From assembly GCA_021161465.1 (NCBI GenBank), contig JAGHAM010000012.1, positions 1 through 64,000 on the forward strand: DNA of 64,000 nucleotides, given 5' to 3'. This stretch comes from Candidatus Iainarchaeum sp. GTDB taxonomy: Archaea; B1Sed10-29; WALL01; JAGHAM01. Made by a program: the position numbers and the translations under genes. How positions within the stretch are numbered: the stretch's first letter is position 1; each line of letters begins with the position of its first letter. The notes under the pieces were generated by a model. The model made no database searches, had not been told where the DNA came from, and saw only the letters and a program-made list of their open reading frames with translations. Below, in pieces: positions 43,561-52,988 of the stretch.

Positions 43561-44565
43561 ATGAAACTAGTTGAGAAAATACCGGAAGAACCTTCTGTCC
43601 CGCTATACAACTATTTATTGGATTTGGTGGGTGAAGAAGATGGAAAAGAATGTTCATTATATCTTAATAATGCGAACAGTTTCATAGAGGATCTCTGGGG
43701 TGAAATAGTAAGAAAAAACTACAGAAAATTAAAGGTTCAACAATTAATTCCCCAAGAGTTTGGGATTACTACCCCAGTTTTCTATGAGTACAAAAATGGA
43801 AGAAAGAGAGTACCAATCCAAACAGTGAGACACCTTATTGAGATATGGGCGCGTTACTGCAATAAAACCAACAAGGAACTTCAAATAAAATGGCTCGAAG
43901 TGTTTGAAGGAGATTTTAGATTATCCACACATTCAAAACATCAAAAGACAAAACTCCCACAAGATGTTACTCCTAAATTGGCTTATTTGATGGGGTGGAT
44001 GATTGGAGATGGGCACCTCAAGAAAATGCATAATTATCTAGTGAAAATAAGTGAGAAGTCGGTTGATCAACTAACTCTCGTGCTCAAACCTTTGTTTGAA
44101 GAGATATTTGGAGTAGATGCACCCATTTTTAGGAGATACATGGGTGGATATGCATTACAAATAGGATCAAAACCTATCTATAGGTTCATGAAAAATGTTT
44201 TACATATTCGAGTGGGTGAGATACCTACTATGGTATGGAAGTGGGGTCCAGAATTAAAAAGGTATCTCTTGGTAGGCATATTTGATTCAGAAGGCTATGT
44301 TGGTTCAGGGAGTAACAGGCAAGTTTCGATCTCTCAGGCGGATAAGACTTTTCTGGTGAAACTCATATACTTGTTTGGAGAGCTTGATATAACCTTCACT
44401 GGACCATATCTGCATAAAACAGTTCTTGGCAAATGGTATTCGATTAGAATCAAAAGGAAATCTGAATTGGTGAAATTTGCGAAGAGTGTCGGTTCGTTTC
44501 ATATAGAAAAATCCAAGAAATTAGCTAAGGTGGTGAGAGAACTTGAAAAAGGCAGGAAGTATTGA
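43561..44565 (+). CDS. LAGLIDADG homing endonuclease, free-standing
   Basis: 334 residues. Two LAGLIDADG helices, LAYLMGWMIGDGHL near 140-153 and LLVGIFDSEGYVG near 239-251, each carry the metal-binding acidic residue; GSGSNRQVSISQADK and WYSIRIKRKSELVKFAK are typical strands. About 130 N-terminal residues are an extra, probably DNA-binding, part. It lies between a DUF763 5' fragment and a complete DUF763 gene, overlapping the latter's start by 23 bases. No intein splice motifs are present at its ends. Composition is more AT-rich than the flanks. Confidence 0.88.
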   Translation: MKLVEKIPEEPSVPLYNYLLDLVGEEDGKECSLYLNNANSFIEDLWGEIVRKNYRKLKVQQLIPQEFGITTPVFYEYKNGRKRVPIQTVRHLIEIWARYCNKTNKELQIKWLEVFEGDFRLSTHSKHQKTKLPQDVTPKLAYLMGWMIGDGHLKKMHNYLVKISEKSVDQLTLVLKPLFEEIFGVDAPIFRRYMGGYALQIGSKPIYRFMKNVLHIRVGEIPTMVWKWGPELKRYLLVGIFDSEGYVGSGSNRQVSISQADKTFLVKLIYLFGELDITFTGPYLHKTVLGKWYSIRIKRKSELVKFAKSVGSFHIEKSKKLAKVVRELEKGRKY

Positions 44566-45634
44566 ACTACCTCTCCATTATGGTGAGTGTCCTCCTTGGT
44601 TATTTAAAAGAATGCGAGCTTTGACGGGAGCTATCTCAAGGGCTATAATAGAAGATTATGGAGTGACTGAGTTGCTGAAGAGGTTATCTGATCCTTTATT
44701 CTTTCAGTCTCTTGGATGTCTCGTTGGGTTTGATTATCATTCAAGTGGTCTTACTACTACACTTACAGGAGCACTTAAAGAGAGTCTTGTTCCGGAAATT
44801 GATGGAATTGCGGTTGTTGGTGGGAAAGGCAAAAAGTCTCATGAGATCCTACAAGAGATTGATTCTATCGCTGACATTTTCTCACTTTCTTCAAATGAGA
44901 TAGCCCACCTGAAGTACTCAAGTAGGATGGCAGCAAAGGTAGATTCTAGTCTTGTGCAGGATGACTATACACTTTATCACCGTTGTTTTGTTTTTGATGA
45001 AGGGGGTAATTGGGTAGTTATCCAACAAGGTATGAATCCTCAAGAAAAAAGTGCCCGTAGATATCACTGGCTTTCCACATCATTATACTCATTTGTGGAG
45101 GAGCCCCACATGGCTATCTGTAGTGATAAAACCAATAAAACCTTAGATTTGACTGCCAAAGAAAGTGAGCAAACGAGGAGTGTGAGCGTAGACCTAGTTA
45201 AGGATAACCCAGTCCATCTCTCTGGCCAGCTTACCCTCTCAGACTTCAGTCCTTCGCGCGTTCCAAGGTACTCTATGCCACGCGCTCACGAGGTTAAAAT
45301 AACGCCAGCTATTATGAAAGCCCTGCAACGTGCTTATGAGATTCAACCATCAAACTATGAAGAGTTGGTGGCCATTAGGGGAGTAGGCCCTGGCAGTCTG
45401 CGCGCCTTGGCTTTGACTGCGGAACTGGTTTATGGAACCAGGCCGAGCTGGAAGGACCCAGTGAAATACAGCTTCGCGCATGGGGGCAAAGATGGAACTC
45501 CATTTCCAGTTCAAAGGCAGATTTACGACAAAACCATCAGGTTTATGCAAGATGCTGTTGACCAGGCTAAACTTGGAAACAGTGAAAAGGAGAGGGCCTT
45601 GAAAAGACTCGCGCAGTTAACTCTTACTTGGTGA
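44543..45634 (+). CDS. DUF763 family protein
   Basis: 363 residues, apparently complete: GSIELPLHYGECPPWLFKRM, SDPLFFQSLGCLVGFDYHSS, GLTTTLTGALKESL, GGKGKKSHEIL, YHRCFVFDEGGNWVVIQQGM and a C-terminal helix-hairpin-helix region (YEELVAIRGVGPGSLRALAL). The helix-hairpin-helix suggests nucleic-acid binding; the biochemical role is unknown. The start is TTG 44543 behind GGTGGTGAG, inside the endonuclease gene. The second part (from about 45240) is richer in GCGC words, like host genes, so the gene may be a hybrid of imported 5' and resident 3' parts. Confidence 0.87.
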   Translation: MKKAGSIELPLHYGECPPWLFKRMRALTGAISRAIIEDYGVTELLKRLSDPLFFQSLGCLVGFDYHSSGLTTTLTGALKESLVPEIDGIAVVGGKGKKSHEILQEIDSIADIFSLSSNEIAHLKYSSRMAAKVDSSLVQDDYTLYHRCFVFDEGGNWVVIQQGMNPQEKSARRYHWLSTSLYSFVEEPHMAICSDKTNKTLDLTAKESEQTRSVSVDLVKDNPVHLSGQLTLSDFSPSRVPRYSMPRAHEVKITPAIMKALQRAYEIQPSNYEELVAIRGVGPGSLRALALTAELVYGTRPSWKDPVKYSFAHGGKDGTPFPVQRQIYDKTIRFMQDAVDQAKLGNSEKERALKRLAQLTLTW

Positions 45635-45695
45635 TAAAACCAAAAGGCATATAAAAGAGATTATTCATGAATTTCCCCTTGTTTCTGGTGATATC

Positions 45696-48317
45696 ATGGT
45701 AACTAAGGATATTTATCTGTTCGAAGAGGGCAAAAAGGATATGGGAATGCTCCTTGGGAATAAAGGAGCGCAACTTTGCGAAATGACTAGAGTAGGTATT
45801 CCTGTCCCCCCCGGATTTGTGATAACGACTAAGGTATGCAACGAGTATGCAAAGACAGGGAAATTACCAAAAAGAGTTAAAGACAATGTGCTGAAACATG
45901 TGAAGAAAATTGAGAGAAAGACTGGAAAGAAATTTGGCGATGCACGCAATCCTCTCCTATTTTCTGTTCGTTCAGGCGCGCCCATCTCAATGCCTGGTAT
46001 GATGGATACTATCCTAAATCTTGGACTAAACGATAAGACAGTCCTTGGCCTTGCCAAACAAACTAACAATGAGTGGTTTGCTTATGACTCTTACAGGAGA
46101 TTCCTTCAGATGTTTGGTAACATCGTCCTAGACATATCCAAAGAGAGTTTTGAGGACGCAATCAACAAGCAAAAGAAGAAAGAGGGAGTCCACCTCGATC
46201 AGGAGATATCCCTTGATGGTATGAAAGAACTGGTTAAGAAGTTCAAGAAGATAGCAGATGTTCCGCAAGACCCAAGCAAACAGCTTTTCATGGCGATAGG
46301 CGCTGTTTTCAGCTCATGGAACAGCGACAGGGCTAAAAGCTACCGAGAGTTCAACAGGCTACCAAACGACTTGGGTACAGGCGTTAACGTCCAAACTATG
46401 GTATTTGGGAACCTGGGCAACGATTCTGGAACTGGTGTAGTGTTCACCAGAAACCCGGCAACCGGCGAGAAAAAGCTTTATGGAGAGTTCCTGCTTAATG
46501 CACAGGGTGAGGATATAGTGGCTGGAACTAGAACACCAAAGCCAGTCAACACTCTGAAGAAAGTCCTACCTAAGGCTTACAAAAAGCTCGTTCAGACTAC
46601 AAAGAGGCTTGAAAAGCACTATAAGGATGTTCAGGACATAGAATTCACGATTGAGAAGGGAAAACTTTACATATTACAAACAAGGACTGCGAAGAGGACA
46701 GCTTCTGCAGCAGTAAAAATTGCAGTTGACATGGTTAAAGAAGGCGTGATAAGCAAGAAGATGGCTATCATGAGGATAGACCCATCCACCATAGAGAAGC
46801 TTCTCCACAGGCAGATTTCAGATGAGGTTAGCTATAATGTAATTGCAACTGGTCTGCCAGCATCACCTGGAGCAGCTACCGGAAAGTTATCCTTTGATGC
46901 AGATGATGCTGAAAAGCGCGCAGATGCAGGCGAGAAGGTAATCCTAGTTAGGAGCGAAACATCCCCGGATGATGTTCATGGGATAGTCCGTTCACAGGGA
47001 GTTTTGACGCTTCGTGGTGGCGTAACTTCTCATGCTGCTGTTGTCAGCAGAGGGCTTGGGATACCTTGTGTGTCCGGTTGCAATGAGCTTGATATTGACT
47101 ACAAGAACAAGCTGCTTATTGGAAAAGGAATTAAGCTTGGAGAGGAGGATACGCTTACCATAGATGGAACTACCGGTAGAGTTATACCTGGTGGAGTCCC
47201 TCTGGTTGACCCAAAGATTTCTAAGGAATTCGCGCAATTGCTTAAGTGGGCAGATAGCTTCAAAAAACTTAAAGTCATGGCTAATGCGGATACGCCTAAA
47301 GACGCTAAAAAAGCTGTTGAGTTCGGTGCAGAAGGCATTGGGCTTTGCAGGACAGAGCATATGTTTATGAGCCAGAACAGGTTGCCTATCGTGCAGGAAA
47401 TGATATTGTCGAAGAGCAAAGAGGAGCGCGAGAGGGCTCTTGCAAGGCTCCTGCCAGAGCAGCGTAAGGACTTCACAGAACTGTTCAAGATAATGAAGGG
47501 AAGAAAAATCACGATAAGACTCCTTGATCCGCCTCTTCACGAGTTCCTTCCAGATGTTGATGAGATACAGGAGGATATACGGTCCATTAAGAAGTCAGGC
47601 AACAAGAAGGCTCTGGCGGAGAAGGAGGAGCTGTTGAAGAAGACAATCCACCTGCATGAGGTAAATCCAATGCTTGGCCACAGGGGAATAAGGCTTGGCC
47701 TGGTTTATCCGGAGATATATAATATGCAGGTAAGGGCAATAATGGAAGCGGCGTGCAATGTAAAGAAGAGAGGGACCAGAGTCTCCGTTGTAATTGAGCT
47801 GCCGCTGGTTGCAGAGGAGCGCGAGCTTGCGACAATGAAGGATGAGATAGACAAGACAGCTATGGAAGTTCAGAAAAAGAAAGGAGTTAAAATACCTTAC
47901 CATATCGGGACTATGATTGAGCTTCCACGCGCATGTCTGATTGCAGATAAAATATCGAAATATGTGGACTTCATATCCTTCGGTACAAACGACCTGACAC
48001 AGACTACCTTTGGCTTCTCGAGGGATGATGCAGAGGATAAGTTCCTGCACTATTACTTTACAAACAAGATACTTGAGGAGGACCCGTTTGTCGTTCTGGA
48101 TGAGGTTGGTGTTGGGGAGCTTATGAAGATGGCTGTTAAAAGAGCTCATGCCCAGAAGCCGGGGATTGAGATGATAATCTGTGGAGAGCATGGCGGCGAG
48201 CCAAAGTCAGTGCACTTTTGCCATCACATCAATTTAGATGGCGTTAGCTGCTCACCTTATAGAGTACCAATAGCTCGTCTTGCAGCTGCCCAGGCTGCAA
48301 TAGGAAGGAAGAAATAA
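45696..48317 (+). CDS. ppdK: Pyruvate, phosphate dikinase
   Basis: 873 residues. The N-terminal ATP-grasp part has LLGNKGAQLCEMTRVGIPVP and SVRSGAPISMPGMMDTILNL. The swivelling domain carries the phosphorylated His446 in GGVTSHAAVVSRGLGIPCVS. The C-terminal PEP-binding barrel has GAEGIGLCRTEHMF, RLLDPPLHEFLP and ICGEHGGEPKSVHFC. It interconverts pyruvate and PEP using ATP, phosphate, AMP and pyrophosphate. With the membrane pyrophosphatase it links pyrophosphate to central carbon flow. ATG follows GGTGATATC. Confidence 0.97.
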   Translation: MVTKDIYLFEEGKKDMGMLLGNKGAQLCEMTRVGIPVPPGFVITTKVCNEYAKTGKLPKRVKDNVLKHVKKIERKTGKKFGDARNPLLFSVRSGAPISMPGMMDTILNLGLNDKTVLGLAKQTNNEWFAYDSYRRFLQMFGNIVLDISKESFEDAINKQKKKEGVHLDQEISLDGMKELVKKFKKIADVPQDPSKQLFMAIGAVFSSWNSDRAKSYREFNRLPNDLGTGVNVQTMVFGNLGNDSGTGVVFTRNPATGEKKLYGEFLLNAQGEDIVAGTRTPKPVNTLKKVLPKAYKKLVQTTKRLEKHYKDVQDIEFTIEKGKLYILQTRTAKRTASAAVKIAVDMVKEGVISKKMAIMRIDPSTIEKLLHRQISDEVSYNVIATGLPASPGAATGKLSFDADDAEKRADAGEKVILVRSETSPDDVHGIVRSQGVLTLRGGVTSHAAVVSRGLGIPCVSGCNELDIDYKNKLLIGKGIKLGEEDTLTIDGTTGRVIPGGVPLVDPKISKEFAQLLKWADSFKKLKVMANADTPKDAKKAVEFGAEGIGLCRTEHMFMSQNRLPIVQEMILSKSKEERERALARLLPEQRKDFTELFKIMKGRKITIRLLDPPLHEFLPDVDEIQEDIRSIKKSGNKKALAEKEELLKKTIHLHEVNPMLGHRGIRLGLVYPEIYNMQVRAIMEAACNVKKRGTRVSVVIELPLVAEERELATMKDEIDKTAMEVQKKKGVKIPYHIGTMIELPRACLIADKISKYVDFISFGTNDLTQTTFGFSRDDAEDKFLHYYFTNKILEEDPFVVLDEVGVGELMKMAVKRAHAQKPGIEMIICGEHGGEPKSVHFCHHINLDGVSCSPYRVPIARLAAAQAAIGRKK

Positions 48318-48353
48318 ATACACAGTGGCCTATAGTTAACTGAGGTGTTTTGT

Positions 48354-49247
48354 TTGAAAGTTAGCGTTGAGCATGGAACTACTCGCCTCAAGAGAGGCTT
48401 TGCATCCATGGTGAAGCATGGTGTGGTTATGGATGTGGTTAATGCAAAACAGGCACGCATCGCTGAGAAATCAGGGGCAGTGGCCGTTATGGCTTTAGAG
48501 AGGGTGCCGGCTGATATCCGGGCTGCTGGCGGAGTGGCTCGTATGGCAGACCCTAAGAAAATTAAAGAGATAATGAAGGTTGTTACCATACCTGTCATGG
48601 CAAAGTGCAGGATTGGCCACTTTGCAGAGGCGCAGGTGCTGGAGTTCCTTGGGGTTGACATGATTGATGAGAGTGAGGTGCTTACACCTGCTGATGTTGG
48701 CGGGCACATTGATAAGAGCAAGTTTAAAACACCCTTCGTTTGTGGAGCAAGGAATCTTGGAGAAGCCCTAAGGAGAATAAATGAGGGTGCAGCCATGATA
48801 AGGACCAAGGGCGAACCTGGAACCGGGGATGTAGCTGAAGCTGTAAGGCATATGAAGCTTATGAACAAGCAGATAGAAGCCTTGAGGAAGATGACCATCG
48901 AGGAACTGGCTGACAAGGCAAACGAGTATGGAGTACCTTTGAAGCTCGTTGAAGAAACTCGCAATTTGGGAAGATTGCCTGTGGTGAACTTTGCTGCTGG
49001 CGGAATAGCAACTCCTGCAGATGCTAGCTTGATGATGCAGATGGGTGCGGATGGCATCTTCGTTGGTTCTGGCATATTCAAGTCTTCGAATCCTCTAAAA
49101 CGCGCGAAGGCCATAGTTGAGGCTACAACATATTATGATAAGCCTGAAGTTGTTGCGAAGGTATCCGAGGGGTTGGGAGAGGCTATGAAAGGTATTGAAG
49201 CAAAGGCCCTGCCAGTTGAAAAGCGCATGCAGGAAAGAGGCATTTAG
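48354..49247 (+). CDS. pdxS: Pyridoxal 5'-phosphate synthase subunit PdxS
   Basis: 297 residues from TTG 48354, with GAGGTGTTTT at 48343-48351 as ribosome-binding site; GTG 48345 is the alternative. [20 protein letters not shown] and [46 protein letters not shown] (catalytic Lys), [19 protein letters not shown] and [20 protein letters not shown] are family hallmarks. It condenses ribose-5-phosphate, glyceraldehyde-3-phosphate and ammonia from PdxT. Confidence 0.97.
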   Translation: MKVSVEHGTTRLKRGFASMVKHGVVMDVVNAKQARIAEKSGAVAVMALERVPADIRAAGGVARMADPKKIKEIMKVVTIPVMAKCRIGHFAEAQVLEFLGVDMIDESEVLTPADVGGHIDKSKFKTPFVCGARNLGEALRRINEGAAMIRTKGEPGTGDVAEAVRHMKLMNKQIEALRKMTIEELADKANEYGVPLKLVEETRNLGRLPVVNFAAGGIATPADASLMMQMGADGIFVGSGIFKSSNPLKRAKAIVEATTYYDKPEVVAKVSEGLGEAMKGIEAKALPVEKRMQERGI

Positions 49248-49255
49248 GCGTTTTC

Positions 49256-49843
49256 ATGAGAATAGGTGTTTTAGGAGTCCAGGGTGCTATTGAGGAGCAT
49301 GTGAGCGTGCTTTCCCGGCTTGTCGGAGCGGAAAACGTTCTGGTAGTTAGGGATAGGAATGAGTTGGAGAAAGTGGGTGCTTTGATAATTCCTGGTGGGG
49401 AAAGCACAACTATCTCACGACTTCTGGTGAAAAACAAGCTCTTTGCACGAGTGAAAGCACTTGGAAGAGAGGGGTTCCCTATACTCGGCACCTGTGCAGG
49501 GCTTATATCCCTGGCCAAGCAGGGCGATGAGCAGGTTGGGAGAACCGGCCAGAAGCTGCTTGGCCTTCTTGATGTGAAGGTAAAGCGCAATGCCTTTGGC
49601 AGGCAGAAGGACTCATTTGAGGCACCTATCAATATCTCTGTACTGGGGGAAAAGCCCTTCACCGGGGTTTTCATTCGCGCCCCTATGGTTGAGCGCGTTC
49701 TGGATAAAGGCAAGGTTAAAATACTCGCGAAATTCAACAACAAAACCATTGCAGTGCAGCAGGGCAACATCCTGGCAACTGCCTTCCACCCAGAGCTTTC
49801 AGGCGACGCGCGATTCCACAACTATTTTCTTTCAATGGTTTGA
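49256..49843 (+). CDS. pdxT: Pyridoxal 5'-phosphate synthase glutaminase PdxT
   Basis: 195 residues, class I glutamine amidotransferase. IPGGESTTISRLL, ILGTCAGLISLA (catalytic Cys80), and ATAFHPELSGD near the end (His/Glu of the triad). It supplies ammonia to PdxS, whose gene ends 8 bases upstream. Confidence 0.97.
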   Translation: MRIGVLGVQGAIEEHVSVLSRLVGAENVLVVRDRNELEKVGALIIPGGESTTISRLLVKNKLFARVKALGREGFPILGTCAGLISLAKQGDEQVGRTGQKLLGLLDVKVKRNAFGRQKDSFEAPINISVLGEKPFTGVFIRAPMVERVLDKGKVKILAKFNNKTIAVQQGNILATAFHPELSGDARFHNYFLSMV

Positions 49844-49920
49844 TAAGAGCTCCATGTGCTCAGAAGTGTTTGACAGGAATATTTATATTCCTTCAGTTGG
49901 TTAGAATGTTGGTGAGTGCC

Positions 49921-50331
49921 ATGTTTGGCCTTGGCAAGGGAAAACTTGAAATAAGGATACCAAAAAAGGATTATCTTAGAGGAGAATCTATAGAAGGAAC
50001 CATTGTGTTACACCTAAATCAACCTGTCCAAGCCAGAGAGTTGCGTGTAGTCCTTAGTGCTATTAAGAATACTGGAAGCGGTCGCAACAGTTCATTTGTG
50101 ACCGTGTATGAACGAAAACTTGTGCTTGATGGTGAACATGTGTATAGGGGAGGGGATTACCGATTTAAGTTTGATATCCCAGAAGGCGTTCCGGTTAGCA
50201 GTAAACCTAAGCTTCAAATCGGGCCTGTGAAAGTATTCCCTGGTTCTAGAGGGATATGGCTTCTAAATGCATCGCTGGATATACCTAACAGTTTTGATGT
50301 TTCGAAAAACATCAGAATAAACATAAGTTAA
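49921..50331 (+). CDS. Arrestin-fold protein, Spo0M-like
   Basis: 136 residues from ATG 49921. The beta pattern LEIRIPKKDYLRGESIEGTI, VVLSAIKNTGSGRNSS, YRFKFDIPEGVPVSSKPKL and IWLLNASLDIPNSFDVSKNI is that of arrestin-like/Spo0M-like domains. A TATA-like AATATTTATATT lies at 49878-49889. Function in archaea is unknown; such folds often act as binding scaffolds. Confidence 0.65.
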   Translation: MFGLGKGKLEIRIPKKDYLRGESIEGTIVLHLNQPVQARELRVVLSAIKNTGSGRNSSFVTVYERKLVLDGEHVYRGGDYRFKFDIPEGVPVSSKPKLQIGPVKVFPGSRGIWLLNASLDIPNSFDVSKNIRINIS

Positions 50332-50488
50332 CCCCTTTATTGCTGGCGCGACTATTGCCTTGAAGACCTGCTGGCACCAAACCAAACCCTTTTAAACACG
50401 AATTTCCTCTTTATTAGAGCTTTGTGATTGTCGGATGTTGCAGTGGTTATCGGCGGTTGCTGGCTATTATACGCTTGTTGGTGTTTTT

Positions 50489-51775
50489 ATGAAAATACAG
50501 TTTCTTGGGGCCGCGCGTGAAGTTGGCAGAAGCGCGGTGCTGGTGGATACGGGAGAAAGCAAAGTTTTGCTCGACTATGGGCTTAAAATAAGCAGTGAGG
50601 ATGTTGTAGCCCCACTCAGGCCATTGCCAGTACATGGCTACCTAGATGCAGTTATCCTATCACACGCCCACTTGGACCACTGTGGTGCAATACCTTACCT
50701 TTTCAAGGCAGCAGAGCCTGATGTCTTCACCCACCCAGCTACAGTGCCTATCATGGAGATGTTAATAAAAGATTCCGTAAACATAGCCAGGAGCCGGAAG
50801 CAGGATAGCTACCAGCTCTCAAGCCTTAAGAGAGTGCTAAGGAAAGTGAAACCATCTGATTATGGCCATGAATACGAAGTGACAAGTGATATCTCATTTG
50901 AGTTCCAGGATGCAGGGCACATACTTGGGGCATCCATGACCAAAATGCACGTAGGGGACTATAAAGTTGTCTACACAGGAGATTTCAAGGATGAGGACAC
51001 GCGCCTGCATAAGGGAGCCAAGCCACCAGGCAAGGCAGACGTGATAATAGTGGAGGCTACCTATGGGAACAAGGAGCATCCAGATAGGAAAGAGCTTGAG
51101 AATGAGTTCATTGAGGATGTTAAAGCAGTGGTTGACTCTGGTGGTTCGGTGCTGCTACCGTGTTTCGCTGTTGGGCGGGCACAGGAGATAGTCCAGCTGC
51201 TTTATGCAAACAAGTTGCATGTTCCTGTTTATATGGATGGCATGGCAAGGGCTATATCTGAGATTTACCTGGAGCACCCTGAGCTTATTCGGGATTACAA
51301 TGAATTTTACAATGCCATGAGATGGGTTAACTGGATTACAAACCCAAGGCAAAGGCAAGAGGTCTTCAATGAGCCATCTATCATAGTTACCACAGCAGGG
51401 ATGCTTTCAGGAGGGCCAGCCATGGAATATCTACCAGAGCTAAAGACCTTGAAGAATTCTGCTTTGTTTTTCACAGGATTCCAGGTCCCTGGGACGCCAG
51501 GCAGGCAGATGCTTGAGGAGAAAAAAATGAACCTTGGTGGAATTTTAACTAATTTCTCCAATGTGAACATAAAATACTTCGACTTCAGCGCGCATTGTGA
51601 CAGCAAGGGCATACATAAGTTCATAAAGGCAGCAGACCCAAAGCTGGTTTTGGTTAATCATGGCGAGGAGGAGCAATGCAACTCAGTTGTTGAGTGGGTC
51701 AAGGATGAAATTGGATGCTATGCTTTTGCACCAGAGCTCAGGGACAAGTTTGAGCTAAAAGATTTTGTTGGGTGA
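50489..51775 (+). CDS. Beta-CASP metallo-beta-lactamase nuclease (aCPSF2-like)
   Basis: 428 residues from ATG 50489, with GGTGTTTTT upstream and the family start KIQFLGAAREVGRSAVLVD. Motifs: SHAHLDHCGAIPYL (motif 2), QDAGHILGAS (3), YTGDFKDEDTRLHKGAKPP (4), ATYGNKEHP, and the beta-CASP blocks FAVGRAQEIVQLL, VTTAGMLSGGPAMEYL and FSAHCDSKGI. It lacks KH domains, so it is aCPSF2-like rather than FttA/aCPSF1. The family has endo- or exoribonuclease activity. Confidence 0.9.
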   Translation: MKIQFLGAAREVGRSAVLVDTGESKVLLDYGLKISSEDVVAPLRPLPVHGYLDAVILSHAHLDHCGAIPYLFKAAEPDVFTHPATVPIMEMLIKDSVNIARSRKQDSYQLSSLKRVLRKVKPSDYGHEYEVTSDISFEFQDAGHILGASMTKMHVGDYKVVYTGDFKDEDTRLHKGAKPPGKADVIIVEATYGNKEHPDRKELENEFIEDVKAVVDSGGSVLLPCFAVGRAQEIVQLLYANKLHVPVYMDGMARAISEIYLEHPELIRDYNEFYNAMRWVNWITNPRQRQEVFNEPSIIVTTAGMLSGGPAMEYLPELKTLKNSALFFTGFQVPGTPGRQMLEEKKMNLGGILTNFSNVNIKYFDFSAHCDSKGIHKFIKAADPKLVLVNHGEEEQCNSVVEWVKDEIGCYAFAPELRDKFELKDFVG

Positions 51776-51783
51776 TTTGGTTG

Positions 51784-52488
51784 GTGAGTAAATTCTGCCC
51801 AAAATGCGGTGCTACGGATAAGCCGTTCTTTAAGGGTTTTTGTGTTGACTGCTACATGAAGGACCACAAGCTCATAAAGATACCTGAGGAGATTACAGTT
51901 GATGAGTGCCCATCATGCCTTAGGTTGCGGCTCAGGGGTGAGTGGGTTACCCCAACCCCTAGCAACCTGGCCAGATTCATAAAGGGCAAGGTTAAGGTGA
52001 AAGAGCTTGAGGACTATAGTATCTCTGTTAGGGAAACAAGAGTTCAGGGCCACAGGTCTATAATTGGGGTTAAGATTGAGGGGAAGCTTGGTGGGACACC
52101 CGTTGAGATATTCAAGGAGATAACGTTCATTCGGAATGTCAAGCAGTGTGATATCTGCGCTAAGAAGAAGACGAAATACTACAAGGCCTTGATACAGCTG
52201 AGGCCAAAGAGTGGGAGCATTTCCCATGACACAATACAAAAGGCGTTCCGCTTGGTGAGGAACAGGAACAGGGCGTACGCGATTAAGGACAGGGAGGCTG
52301 AGATTTTCAGATTCAAGGCAGACAGCCATGGCATAGATGTCTATTTGGGTTCCTCTAAGGCAGCTGGTGATATTGTAAATGCCCTCAGGGGTAAGTTTGA
52401 CGCGCAGGTTAAGAAATCCAGCACCTTGGTTGGGATGGACAGGGATGGCAGGAAGAAATACAGGGTAACTTACTCTGTTAGGGTTTAG
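51784..52488 (+). CDS. nmd3: NMD3 family 60S export/assembly factor
   Basis: 234 residues from GTG 51784. Zinc-binding pairs FCPKCGATDKPFFKGFCVDC and ECPSCLRLRLRGEWV, then CDICAKKKTKYYKALIQLRP and DSHGIDVYLGSSKAAGDIVN, match archaeal NMD3. In eukaryotes NMD3 escorts 60S subunits; the archaeal form likely acts late in large-subunit assembly. Upstream in-frame GTG/TTG codons overlap the preceding gene. Confidence 0.92.
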   Translation: MSKFCPKCGATDKPFFKGFCVDCYMKDHKLIKIPEEITVDECPSCLRLRLRGEWVTPTPSNLARFIKGKVKVKELEDYSISVRETRVQGHRSIIGVKIEGKLGGTPVEIFKEITFIRNVKQCDICAKKKTKYYKALIQLRPKSGSISHDTIQKAFRLVRNRNRAYAIKDREAEIFRFKADSHGIDVYLGSSKAAGDIVNALRGKFDAQVKKSSTLVGMDRDGRKKYRVTYSVRV

Positions 52489-52509
52489 GCATTTACATAG
52501 AAAGGCCTA
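52486..52509 (+). repeat. Stem-loop 1 of a pair with conserved loop
   Basis: TAGGC, loop ATTTACATAGAAAG, GCCTA. It begins at the nmd3 stop codon. The 14-base loop agrees at 12 positions with stem-loop 2, while the stem differs but keeps pairing. Confidence 0.55.
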
Positions 52510-52548
52510 CTAGATATTTATGGCAACTCAGCGTTTGCCTAGTCAAAG

Positions 52549-52576
52549 TTTAAGCATTCACATAGAAAAGCTTAAA
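52549..52576 (+). repeat. Stem-loop 2 of a pair with conserved loop
   Basis: TTTAAGC, loop ATTCACATAGAAAA, GCTTAAA, a perfect 7-bp stem. Its 3' arm forms part of the TATA-like CTTAAATAA (52571-52579), 25 bases upstream of the leaderless ATG at 52601. Confidence 0.55.
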
Positions 52577-52600
52577 TAAGCCGTGCACTTTTTATAAATT

Positions 52601-52960
52601 ATGAGAAAAGGGTTTTCAACAGAACTTGGTGCAGTGGTAGCTGGTATACTAGCTTTGATAGCTGTAGTTGCTGTGGTTATTCTTCTAACTGGCTATAAGC
52701 CTCCAGAGCCTATCTCACAGCAGGTTGGGGAATGTGCCATGCGTGGGATAGATGTTAGCGGCTATGACAGGATGGCAAAAAACGCATCCGATGCAGCATC
52801 CATGATAACAGTTAATTACCGCAGCAATAAAGTTTCGCCTTGTTCAGTTAATGGCAATCTACCTGTAGTGTACGACTCTTGCTTCCTGGGCGTGAATGGC
52901 AGTATAACACTTCAGGTTGATGAAACAAACTGTAATTTGGTGGATGCCACCAAAAGGTAG
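52601..52960 (+). CDS. Pilin-like small secreted or anchored protein
   Basis: 119 residues. MRKGFSTELGAVVAGILALI then AVVAVVILL resembles a type IV pilin-like leader: short basic part, Gly-Phe junction, nearby Glu, long hydrophobic helix. The remaining 90 residues contain four Cys (ECAM, PCSV, SCFLG, NCNL), possibly disulfide-linked, outside the cell. No homologue recognised. Confidence 0.6.
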   Translation: MRKGFSTELGAVVAGILALIAVVAVVILLTGYKPPEPISQQVGECAMRGIDVSGYDRMAKNASDAASMITVNYRSNKVSPCSVNGNLPVVYDSCFLGVNGSITLQVDETNCNLVDATKR

Positions 52961-52988
52961 CCAGAAGCGGATAAGACTAGAATATGTT

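Noticed and set aside
43312-45634. An intein in the DUF763 protein
   Set aside because: The endonuclease frame has its own start and stop, no Cys/Ser at a splice junction, and no block A or C-terminal His-Asn motif. The 3' DUF763 gene is complete by itself.
48257-49114. Long open frame on the minus strand across pdxS
   Set aside because: It is antisense to a well-conserved gene, has Ser/Pro/Thr-rich low-complexity content and no recognisable domain.
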